Below are positions 1 to 9,400 of a stretch of DNA of 64,000 bases, piece after piece. Position 1 is the first letter of the stretch, and every line of letters begins with the position of its first letter. Below the pieces are notes generated by a model. It worked only from the letters and a program-made list of their open reading frames with translations, was not told the DNA's origin and did no database searches. The DNA comes from Hahella sp. CCB-MM4 (GTDB lineage Bacteria; Pseudomonadota; Gammaproteobacteria; Pseudomonadales; Oleiphilaceae). The stretch spans positions 1 through 64,000 of the forward strand of contig NZ_MRYI01000024.1 in NCBI RefSeq assembly GCF_002260525.1, given 5' to 3'. Position numbers and translations under genes: made by a program.

Positions 1-65
1 GGTTGTCTGGTCAAAGCAATTGCTTCACGCTTGAACTCTGGACTATATTTTTTGCGTTTGCTCAT
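1..65 (-). CDS. IS3-family transposase OrfA, N-terminal fragment
   Basis: The first 21 residues are visible and read MSKRKKYSPEFKREAIALTR, the usual opening of the IS3 OrfA helix-turn-helix protein, which binds the element ends and is normally joined to OrfB by a programmed frameshift. An AAAGGAG ribosome binding site lies just upstream of the ATG at 65. The gene runs off the window. Identification rests on the characteristic 'YSPEFKREA' motif. Confidence 0.8.
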   Translation of the reverse strand, partial: MSKRKKYSPEFKREAIALTRQ

Positions 66-114
66 AAACACTCCTTTGGCACATTGTGCCTCTTTTTAGA
101 AGTGTCCGCAGTCA
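1..114. mobile_element. Inner end of an IS3-family insertion sequence, cut by the window edge
   Basis: The left edge carries the terminal part of an insertion sequence. On the minus strand an IS3-type OrfA begins at 65. Between that start and position 114 lies a terminal sequence reading TGACTGCGGACACTTCTAAA (minus strand), typical of IS3-family inverted-repeat ends. The rest of the element lies outside the window, so its completeness cannot be judged, and the exact outer end (about 114) is inferred from the repeat. Confidence 0.75.
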
Positions 115-209
115 CGGGGTAGAACCCCATAGTGATATCTTCATCTGGATATATCTATGAGAGTCGTTTTGCAATTGCGTGCTATGGATACCCCATCTGG
201 ATAATTACA

Positions 210-596
210 ATGAAAATCTTCTTGAAATTGAGCCTAGTGCTACTAATGCTAGTGGTGTTGGTCATAGTGTCAGCAACTCTCTTTTATGAATATAACGAGT
301 CTGAGTCATATAAAGTCCTGAGGGTAAATTGTGAGATGATTGAATTGTCCGGTATTTTAAACAATTACTACCGTGAGCATGGAGAGTACCCAATGAACCT
401 CTTGGCAGTTCAAAAGTCGGCGACTGAGAGTATAAGATGCGGCAGGGTTGTGACGATTGAGGGCGAGTCTATTAGCGATCCATGGGGGGACTCGTATGTT
501 TATGATAGGCGAGGGCCTTCAAATGTGGGGATGTATTCAGACAATCTTGCGGATGAGCAATTCGATCTCGTAAGTGGGAGTATGGGTCGTAATTGA
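210..596 (+). CDS. Type II secretion GspG-like (pseudopilin-like) protein
   Basis: A 128-residue protein. I place the start at the internal ATG at 210, because the product then opens with a hydrophobic segment (residues about 4-26, MKIFLKLSLVLLMLVV...) as a signal anchor. An in-frame start at 132 would put 26 non-hydrophobic residues ahead of it, and neither start has a good ribosome binding site. The C-terminal half has the GspG major-pseudopilin signature: 'YYREHGEYP', then 'SDPWGDSYVY' and a YS...D segment, the region that binds calcium in GspG. No GFTLIE-type prepilin peptidase site is visible, so it may be a stand-alone relative and not a working pseudopilin. No other secretion genes are adjacent. 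It sits between the IS end and a GFA gene, which suggests an isolated accessory gene. Confidence 0.6.
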   Translation: MKIFLKLSLVLLMLVVLVIVSATLFYEYNESESYKVLRVNCEMIELSGILNNYYREHGEYPMNLLAVQKSATESIRCGRVVTIEGESISDPWGDSYVYDRRGPSNVGMYSDNLADEQFDLVSGSMGRN

Positions 597-964
597 AGCG
601 GTGCTGGCACTGCAAATACTCCCACGGCAATATACTTTGCAGCACGTAGTTTATCTCTTCAATTCAACCAGTTGTGCTTTTCACCAATCCTTTAGTGTCG
701 AAATTCACCCTGATTCGCCTGTGACATTCCCGTTTTATCGACTATAAGTTCTTTAGATGGATGGTGAGTGCGCGGGAAGAACTGGACGCGATGCCAATTG
801 ATATCTGTCCAATTCTTACCTGAACAAGCGGTGCTGGCGCTAAATTTAAAGTATTCCGATATTGAATTTACAACATGAGATAGAGGGATAAGGCATATCT
901 CTTCGGGTGTACCCCGTTAAGAGCTTCACCCGTGAGAGAAATCAGATCACAAAGGGGGAATGTT
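597..964. other. Intergenic region, no gene seen
   Basis: About 370 bases without a convincing reading frame. The phrase AAGCGGTGCTGGC occurs twice (near 596-608 and near 829-841), once at each side of the gap, which could mark a short duplication or old insertion boundary. The last 20 bases hold the ribosome binding site of the next gene. Confidence 0.5.
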
Positions 965-1402
965 ATGTCGAATGAAGAGAATGTTCTTACCGGAACCTGT
1001 TTCTGCGGTGCTGTTGAGCTCACTGTGACAGGGGAGCCGGCAGCGATGGGCTACTGTCATTGTGAATCCTGCCGCAAATGGTCTGCGGGGCCGGTCAATG
1101 CGTTTTCCCTGTGGAAGCCGGAGGCTGTGAAGATCACCAAGGGGGAAGAGCATATCGAAGGTTTCAAGAAAACCCAGAACAGCCTCCGTAAATGGTGCAA
1201 GCTTTGTGGTGGGCATATATTGACCGAACATCCTCCCATGGGGTTGATCGACGTATACGCTGCCACGATTCCTCAATTGGATTTCAGGCCCGCCCTTCAT
1301 GTGCATTATCAAGAGACTGTTCTACCAATAAAGGACGGTCTGCCAAAACAGAAAGATGTCCCCGCGGAACTGGGTGGATCCGGTGTTCTGCTGCCTGAAT
1401 AA
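965..1402 (+). CDS. GFA/CENP-V family zinc protein
   Basis: A 145-residue member of the glutathione-dependent formaldehyde-activating (GFA) family, a small zinc-binding beta fold. The start at 965 is chosen for the AAAGGGGGAA ribosome binding site just upstream and because the family motif starts soon after. Zinc ligands are visible as 'CFCG' (residues about 13-16), 'CHCESC' (about 31-36) and 'CKLCGG'. Despite the family name most members have no proven reaction, so the substrate is unknown. It is 12 bases upstream of a nitrilase in the same direction, so the two are probably cotranscribed and may act on related small electrophilic or nitrile compounds; that is inference. Two other members of the same family lie at the far end of the window. 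Confidence 0.85.
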   Translation: MSNEENVLTGTCFCGAVELTVTGEPAAMGYCHCESCRKWSAGPVNAFSLWKPEAVKITKGEEHIEGFKKTQNSLRKWCKLCGGHILTEHPPMGLIDVYAATIPQLDFRPALHVHYQETVLPIKDGLPKQKDVPAELGGSGVLLPE

Positions 1403-1414
1403 ACGGAGGCCTAT

Positions 1415-2353
1415 ATGACTACAAAAATTGCAGTCATTCAGAAACCTCCGGTATTGCTTGATCGGCACAAAACCATTGAAGCAGCCCTTGAATCGATTGA
1501 TGAAGCTGCCAGTGCCGGCGCTTCATTGTTGGTTTTCCCGGAAGCCTATATATCTGGCTACCCAACCTGGGTTTGGAGGTTACGCCCGGGTGGAGATATG
1601 GGGCTGTTAAGTGAGATACATGCCAGGCTGCGTCAGAACGCTGTGGACCTTGAAGGGAACGATCTGGAACCTTTGCAGAAAGCGGCAGCCAGACATGGTG
1701 TGACGATAGTGATTGGTGTTCACGAGATAGATAGCCATTATTCCGGTACCACTTTGTTCAACACTGTTGTGGTGATCGGCAATGATGGCTCTATCCTTAA
1801 CCGCCATCGGAAACTCATGCCTACCAACCCGGAGCGTATGGTTTGGGGAATGGGGGATGCAAGTGGGTTAAGGGTGGTCGATACACCAGCCGGTCGCCTG
1901 GGTAGCCTGATCTGTTGGGAAAGCTATATGCCGTTAGCACGTAGCGCTCTGTACGCCCAGAACCTGGAGATATACGTGAATCCCACTTGGGACTGCGGCG
2001 AAACATGGCTGACCACATTACGTCATATTGCTCGTGAGGCAGGGTGTTGGGTCATTTCAACAGCCACCGCTATGGAGGGGTGTGACGTGCCGGAAAGCTT
2101 CCCTGAGCGGGACCAGATCTTCAAACCTGACGAGTGGATTAACGACGGCGGAGCGGTTGTGGTGAATCCAAGCGGCGCTGTGATTGCCGGACCATTACTG
2201 CGGGAGAAAGAGATTCTCTATGCTGAGATTGACGCGGAGGTGGCACGACGGGCACGGCGGTCACTGGATGTCTGCGGACATTACTCCAGACCGGATGTTT
2301 TCTCGTTGTCAGTGAATCGAAAACCGCTTCCACCGGCAACTTTCACAGATTGA
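1415..2353 (+). CDS. Nitrilase / carbon-nitrogen hydrolase
   Basis: A 312-residue nitrilase-superfamily enzyme, expected to hydrolyse a nitrile (or amide) to the carboxylic acid and ammonia in the cytoplasm. The Glu-Lys-Cys triad is visible: Glu in 'LLVFPEAYISGYP' (about residue 43), Lys in 'HRKLMPTNPERMVWG' (about 130) and the nucleophile Cys in 'LICWESYMPLARS' (about 164). The 'CWE' and 'PT.PER..WG' signatures and the length are those of true nitrilases (branch 1), as opposed to amidases or beta-ureidopropionases. An ACGGAGG ribosome binding site precedes the ATG, 12 bases after the GFA gene. The substrate cannot be read from the sequence. Confidence 0.9.
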   Translation: MTTKIAVIQKPPVLLDRHKTIEAALESIDEAASAGASLLVFPEAYISGYPTWVWRLRPGGDMGLLSEIHARLRQNAVDLEGNDLEPLQKAAARHGVTIVIGVHEIDSHYSGTTLFNTVVVIGNDGSILNRHRKLMPTNPERMVWGMGDASGLRVVDTPAGRLGSLICWESYMPLARSALYAQNLEIYVNPTWDCGETWLTTLRHIAREAGCWVISTATAMEGCDVPESFPERDQIFKPDEWINDGGAVVVNPSGAVIAGPLLREKEILYAEIDAEVARRARRSLDVCGHYSRPDVFSLSVNRKPLPPATFTD

Positions 2354-2800
2354 GGAGCAGCATTCTTTAAATCCTTTACTCGCTGTCTACTCCAAACTGA
2401 GCACAGAACCTGGTTAGGGAATAGCAGCATAGTGGGAATTGGGAAAGAAGAGGGGAGAGCGTTGGTGGGCGCAAAATTATCATGTTGATAATTTCACAGC
2501 TCCCACCAACCTACCGCCGATGCCGCAGATACTAATCCTTTCACGCTTCAACGCTTTGTCGAAGTGTAATGTCAGCACCACTTGGGTTGTCTGACCACTT
2601 CTGGTCGATTTGTTTCCAGACTTTTACAGGACACGCTTATGCTTAGTTGTTCCTTGTATCTGCGAGCCCGAAGGCTCTTTACACCGCAGCAGTTCTCTCA
2701 TCAAAAGTTACGCCTGATAGTGGTGGCTGTCAATTGAGAATGATGGTTTTTTAATCACTTGAAATATTGTCACTTTCTCGGTGAGCCATAGGTAAAAATA
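2354..2800. other. Intergenic region between convergent genes
   Basis: About 450 bases between the nitrilase and the last CIS-locus gene, which converge here. It holds a nested inverted repeat (2461-2510) and a small GAGCC/GGCTC hairpin with a four-base loop at 2664-2677. No coding region is supported. It is the natural place for transcription to end from both sides. Confidence 0.6.
2461..2510. repeat. Nested inverted repeat, possible bidirectional terminator
   Basis: Outer arms GTTGGTGGG (2461-2469) and CCCACCAAC (2502-2510) are perfect complements. Inside them AAATTATCA (2474-2482) and TGATAATTT (2486-2494) form a second perfect 9-bp stem around TGT. The whole can fold as one long hairpin with unequal internal loops. 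It lies between convergent genes and may stop transcription, though there is no classic T run. Confidence 0.55.
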
Positions 2801-3439
2801 TCAGGATTGAGCCGCATCCGAATGATCAAGAATCAGAGCCTCTGTTTCGGTAATTAAATACTCGATTCCATTTTCTCTGAGTAAGACAACCGACTCTGGG
2901 TCATAATCTATATCCATCAGAGGGCTTAACAGATACCAGACCATGTCATAGTCCCGCGTCATTCCATAGGTGGCTTCCATAAGTGCGGAAATCACCAGGG
3001 AGTAATCACCAAGCTCTTCCCTGAATATGTCTCCCAACATCACCATCACTTCATTTTTGACCCAGGAGGCGTCACTGTCCCTGACGGAAGAATACTCAGC
3101 CTGGGAGACCCACTTGAAGGACACGTTATTGAGAATATTGACCAATTGTCTGGCGGAAATCATTTGCAGAAGCCTGCTTTTTTCCGCCAGTGTTTGTGAC
3201 AGCAGTTTCTCAACTCCCGGCTTCCGGTCCATTCCACGGAGTGGTTCAGACCGGCCCCATATCCCTTTGAGACGGGCTAACCTTGGCTTTAAGAGGTCGC
3301 CCTGTTCCACGTATTCAAATATCTGCTCAAGCTCTTCCGGGGAAATCGGATCCATAAAGAACGAGTAGTAGTCACCGGCTCCAGAGCGGGTGGGGGACTT
3401 ACAAAACGATTGCCATTCTTTTAAAAGTACTTGATTCAT
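2801..3439 (-). CDS. Unknown small protein behind the giant CIS protein; candidate immunity protein
   Basis: A 212-residue protein with no signal peptide or membrane segment, probably cytoplasmic, acidic and mostly helical by composition. I do not recognise a family. Its ATG (3439) lies four bases beyond the stop codon of the 2968-residue gene, so the two are translationally coupled and it is the last gene of the minus-strand operon. A small, acidic, unrecognised protein directly behind a huge protein with a polymorphic-toxin layout is the usual place of an immunity gene. That function is inferred from position only. It could instead be a chaperone or loading factor for the giant protein. Confidence 0.7.
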   Translation of the reverse strand: MNQVLLKEWQSFCKSPTRSGAGDYYSFFMDPISPEELEQIFEYVEQGDLLKPRLARLKGIWGRSEPLRGMDRKPGVEKLLSQTLAEKSRLLQMISARQLVNILNNVSFKWVSQAEYSSVRDSDASWVKNEVMVMLGDIFREELGDYSLVISALMEATYGMTRDYDMVWYLLSPLMDIDYDPESVVLLRENGIEYLITETEALILDHSDAAQS

Positions 3440-3444
3440 AATTG

Positions 3445-6400
3445 TCAGGGTTTCGCTTCCGGCAGTTGAGTGGGTAGCAGGCTTCTATCGATTTTCCAAC
3501 GATCCAGGAGTTCAAGCAGCTTGGTATTGAATTCGTCAACATTGTGACTGGCTTGGATGATAGCACGTAGTTCTCGGTGAAGAGTACCGGACCCTTTACC
3601 GGATTGTTTCTCGCCACCCACAATTTCTGTGTGGCCGCCCCGTGCTCCGGAATGTTCGTGGCCAAGGTCGTCCGGTATGGTCCATTTTAGTTTTTCGGTT
3701 TCTGAAGTAAACCGATGAACCTCCTCCATCGAAACGTTCCAGGCCTTTATCCGCTCCATCTCACAGACCATCAGCCACTCGTGTTTAGCGCCGCCGTTTC
3801 GGATGCGGTCTGCGATGGAGTCATAAAGTTTTCTGTCAGCAATCAGCAGTCGAAGTTCTGCTAGAGACAAGCTGTCAAACCATTTACTGAAGCCTTCATT
3901 AAGACCGGGAATTTTTCCGTTGAGCAGTAAATCATCTCGTGAACGGGTCGTTCCCAGATGGGTCTTGATAAAGAGATCAAGGTCATCACCAAATGAGCCA
4001 CTGGCTTTAAGGCGGTTGATTTCTGCCGGGCGGTTGGTCGCACTGATACGGCTCAAAGTATCGGTAAGATCGTTCAACAGGCTGAGAGTCTTATTGAGGT
4101 CAGAACCTCCAAGATCCATGACGCGCAGGATCAGATCGGCATCGATACCGGAGCTTTGAATAAACTGCTTCTGGAACGATGTCAGATTGTTGGCAAGATG
4201 TACAAACTTGTTGATCAAATCCGCCTCTGAGCCCGGGCGTGTCAGAATGGCACTCAATGCAGTCTGCATCAGGCCATCATCAAAAGAATTCCTGCATTCA
4301 TGGAGTAGGGAAACCTTGGCGATAAAATCACTGTCCGCACTAAGCCGAATGATGAGCTGCACCGCACTGGGACCTGGAGTGCCAGCGGCCAACTGTGAAA
4401 TCTTTTGAGCGGTCTCGATGCGGGTTTTGGCATCCACCGTGTTCAACAGATGCTTTGTAATATCCTGAAGTTGGGCGGCATCTGCGGCAGGAATAAGCCT
4501 GGTCAGTGCATCCAGCGTTGCGGCCCGAGAGCTATCCTGAGAGGCGACAGCATCGATCAGGCGAGCGGTGAGGGCGGAGTCGCCCAGACTCTCAGCCATT
4601 TGTTTTATACGCGGTACAAGTTCACCGTAGTCGGATAGCTCCAGCAATTTATTGAGTGCGTCCAGTTTTCTGATGCCACGGGGCAGATTAGTGGCAATGG
4701 CTGCCAGGTCGTGGAGCCTTGCCGCTTTCATATCAAGATTCAGGCTGGATCGTAGAACTTTATTAATATGGTTGGCGGCTAATCCGGAAGTTTCAAATTG
4801 ACGGATTTGAGCATCTGATGCCGTGGAAAGAATTTTATAAAGGGTCTCGGCGCTATCAGCAACATTATCCTTCCTGCTTGCGATCGCATCGGCGATCAAT
4901 CGAACGGAACTTTCATTTTCGAGTAGCTGCGCCGTCTTGGCTAATGGCGACAGCAATGCCTCAAAATCATTTCGTTCGGAAAGACGCTTGAGAATGTCCG
5001 CCCGGTCGTCCATGGGTAATCTGTTTTTCAGTTCGGCCAGGTCGAGAATTCTTTGGTGTGCAACGCCAGGATCATCACTGGAACGTAGCAGTCTTATCAT
5101 ATAATCCGGATGTAATAGCGCCTTTTCCAGCTTCGGCATGGCGTTTGGAGTGGCTTTCGCAGCTTCCATGAAGGCTTCCAGCTTCCTGGCGGTATCCAGA
5201 TGATTCGCTGAAAGGTTAGCGATAGAGCTGATCAAAGTGGCTGCCAACTGATCATTACTGGTCTGACTGATACAGCGGGTGATGATCGGGGCAAGATCGG
5301 TCAGATCGGAACGTTTTAAGAGATTGCCAAAGGTTTCGGTATCCCCCTGTGCCTTGAGAGTGGTACTGATGCTATGAAGCTGATCAATAAATTTACTGCG
5401 TTTGTCCGGGTCCTTATGTCTGTTGAGAACAGATCTCAAGTCTGCTTCTCCCAGATCAAGATCCAGCAGTTTTGTGGCCTCGCTATCGCTTAGCGACTCA
5501 ACCATTTTTTCATATTTGGTTCGGGTCGCTTCTGTTCCACTGGTGGCCACGGCGGTTTTCAGGTCGGCCTTATTAAACATCCTGGCCGGCTGGTCGAGGT
5601 ATTGGGGACGGGGTAGAAGCCCGGCCTGGATCTGCATGCGCACCAAAGGAGTCAATTGATCGACCTCCGCCATACGCTTCTGTAGATTCAGGAGAGTACG
5701 TTGCGCGAGTTCCAACTCCATATGAAGCCGCTTCTGTTCCGCGGGGTCCTCTGATAAACGCAGGCGTTCACCCAGTTGTTCGATCATGCGGTCGTGGGCG
5801 TCGATCTCCAGATCCAGCTTGTTGCGATACAACGCCACCTGGACATCCACAGGCAGATCTTCCCAGCGTTGTAAGTGACCTTCGTCCAGAGAGCCGATGT
5901 GTTTTGCCCAGCGCGGGTCCTGGGCTTGCATGGCGTGGATGCCTTCCTCCCGCAGAACTTTGGGGCTGGCTCCCTCGCGTATAATCACCACGGGCTTTCC
6001 GCCGAGAATGACGGTGACAGCATTGCCCGAATCCGACTGGGCATAATGTCTAAATTCTGCGTCACTCATCACCAGAATGGGAACGTCGTTGAGCAAATGA
6101 CGCTGATCGGGCGGTACCAGGGCCATCAGCTCATTGCGCATCTGTTGGGTATCTTCAGCGCTGCGCTGGATGGACTGGCCGTGCTCCATGGCATCGTCCA
6201 AGGCTTTGTTAAAACGCTTCAGGTCCAGTGAAGGGTCTTGTGCCATGGCCTGATCAATGAGTTTCTGGCGATTTGCCGGTGACAGCTCTCCGTCCATCTG
6301 ACGTATGCGGAATTCCAACAGCGCGGCATCCGGGAGAACAGACAGGATACCGCGTAGGGATTCCGGGACGTTCTCCATCATTTTTTCGCGTTGCTGGCGT

Positions 6401-9400
6401 TGATGTACAGCCTCTTCCTGCCGGCGCGAGTGGGCGTTATCGACAGACTGTTTTATGCTGGCTTCGAAACTGGCCCGGTCGATAGTGGGGTCGATTTTCA
6501 GAGCGGCTTCAAACAGCTCGTTCAAACGATGGCTGCTGGGGGCTTCACCCTCGCTCATGGCGCTGCGCAGGATAGCAATCTGCTCGTCGCTGAAGCGTGA
6601 AAAGAGCGCAGCATCAGCGTCAGGAACATCCCGTAATACTTCAGAACGTTGTTTCTGCAGGATGCGAGTATGGGCTTCTTGTGCGAGCCGGGCACTTTGT
6701 ACTGCACTGTTGAGGTTTTTCAAAAAGGTAACGGCATCGAGTTCCGGGTTGCTCTCCCGTGCCGCCCTTAGGAAGGAGTCTGTTTCTTCTGCGGTCAGTC
6801 TGCCCCGCGCCATGGCCTCAGCCAGTTTTGGGAGTTGAGCGTCGGGCAGGTGTTCAAGGCCTTGCATGGGAATATCTTTGAGGACATTGCGAACCGGCTC
6901 AGGCAGCTGTTGTATCATCCGTTCCCGCATCTGGTGTTGCGCGTCAACGTCGCCGGTATCGTCCAATCGTACTCTTTGGCTGTTGGCTTCTATGGATTTC
7001 AGCAGATCATCACTGCTGATTTCAGGGTTTGACTGGCCAATACGTTCAAGCAATTGTCTTCTGTTATCGCTACTGCCGGCCAGTTGGCCGGACTGCATCA
7101 TCGTCACCAGTTGCCGTAATGCGTTGCTATCCATTGATTCCGCATACCGGCGTACATCATCGGGTAATTGATTGAGCATGTGGCGGTCCTGATCGATCTG
7201 GCGCCGCATATCTTCAATAGACGGCGGATCTTCGCCTGCAGCTTTGGCGGCGGCGCGCAGGGCATTGAGGTCGCTGTCCGTTAGTTCACTGGAACGTCTC
7301 GCTGCTGCCATCAGATCGTTATATCGCTGTCGCGGAATGGCCGATGCGCCTGCACGACCGGCGGCACTAACCATATCTTTGAGTCCGGCCTGACCCATAC
7401 GTTTAAGGGCGTCCTTAAGGCCACCTTTATAGGTACCGGAAGAAACCTCGATCAGTATGCCCGTAGCTTCCCCGGCAAGCCCCCCAAGTCCCTCGGCAAT
7501 GCCTTCCTTGATGATGTTGCGACCGGATGGTCCTAAAGCTCGGCCGAGTCGCGAGAGCCGGGTAATATCGTCGATATTGTCAAGGCCCTTTACCAGCCGG
7601 CTGTTAATCCGGTTGCCCAGGCTTTCAGAGATGCCGGCGCTCACGGCGGATATGGCTCCACCTTTAACGCCACCCAGCAGGATTCGCCCAAAAGCGGCGC
7701 CGGGCCCATCCTTGTAGGTGTCATCCTGCAGCGCCGTGTTGGCAGCCATGCTGACGCTACCCACGAGAGCCTCTCGAGCAATCAGGCCACCGAACTGGCC
7801 GAAAGTACCTTCCAATGCGGCGCCCACTTTTGATAAAGCGCCGGTTATCTGAGCTGCGGGTCCCATACCTTTTGCAATGGCTCCGCCGGCACCGGCGGCG
7901 GCGACCTCAATGGCTGTACTGGCCGCATCGACGGCTGCTTCTTCCCAACCGTAACGCTCTCCCCGCATGCCGCTCTTAACCGCCATGGTCAGCAGGCCGG
8001 AGCCTAAAGCCACGATAATACTGGCTAGTACAAAGCCCACACCGAAAGCCATCAGGATTACCGTCGCCGCTATTGCCAGAGCTGTAATACCTGCCAGCAT
8101 CAGGCCTTCCTGCCGATCCAGCTCCGACTTGTAGCGGTCACCGGCCAGACCGACCTGGCGGGAACGGTCGAGAATCAACGCCCGGTCGCCGGTAAATATG
8201 GGAGGCGTGCTGCGGCCGCCCCGATTTGGCCCTGGAACAAAAATGAGGCCGGCAATTAGAGGACTGATCCTGCCATCGTGGGTGAAGACATCCTCAGGAC
8301 GTTCGGGCAGGGGAATTTCGTCCCCGGTATAATTGGGGTCCTGCATTCTCAGGTCACGGCGACGACGGGCTTCGTCGAGCAACATCTGCCCCATGCCCTG
8401 ATAGTGGCTGTCGATGGTCTGGGCTTCGTCAGTGCCTGACATGGTCCAGCGTGCCAGCCCACCGGTGCCGCGTCGGCGTTGTTGCTGATACCTGAGAATG
8501 GCGAGTTCGATACGATCCTGATCACTCTCCGGATTGCCCCGGGCCAGAATCTGGATTTCATTGGCCAGATCACCTGAAACCTCACCTCCCTGTAACCAGC
8601 CATAAACCGGATCTCCCTGAATACGGGCTTCTTCCTCTGGTGAGCGATGTTGAATACCCAGGTATTCATCCAGGTTTTCGTTATAGCGGCTTTGCCAGTC
8701 TGCCCGGGCCTGATCAACCTCGGTTTTGCTGCGGTTTTGATAGGTCATCCGCAGCAGGTCTTCGTTGGTACCTCCGCCACGGGTCGCCATACGAATACCG
8801 GCGGTCAGGCTGGCGCGGCCCTGGCTGATCAGCTCATAACCGTACTGGGCATCTTCCTGGGCGTGGGAGCGGCGTTCGCCAGAGGGGCGGTCGGTACGAT
8901 AATCCTCGCCACCGGAGAACATCCGTGCCGTACGTTGTGCCATGTAGGCCACGGCACCACCAGCTCTTTGCAGGTCTTCATCGGTAAGGGTCGGATCGAG
9001 TCGCTTGGCGACTCTGGCCATGCGTTCTTCATGACGTTGACGGAGTTCCTCAAGGCGAGGCCGAAGCTGATCCGCACGTTCGGGATGCTCTTGGATCTCA
9101 CGTTCGATATTGGCAAGCTCCGGATCTGCAAATGCCCGGGTGACTCGATTGGTATCGGTTTCGGAAGGCCTAAAGGTAGATTGCTCCGCCCGCGACATTT
9201 CATAGGCTTGGCTGGCGGCCAGGGTATCTTGTGATTGCCAGCCTCCATTGATAGCGGCCTCGGCGTAATCCTTCACCCGTTGATCCACCGGCACCTGCTG
9301 TACGGTGTCTCCGGTATGAACGTAGCGGTCAGCCAGTGCCCGATCGAGATAGATTCGCCGCGCGTCAGTAAGACTGAGGTCCTCACCATTTTGCTGATCA

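Noticed and set aside
947-1312. Long antisense frame inside the first GFA gene
   Set aside because: It arises from codon bias of the real gene on the plus strand; no start signal and no family resemblance.
2461-2510. Integron attC site
   Set aside because: The arms begin with GTTGG at the left and end with CCAAC at the right, the reverse of the RYYYAAC...GTTRRRY order, and no gene-cassette array or integrase is present.
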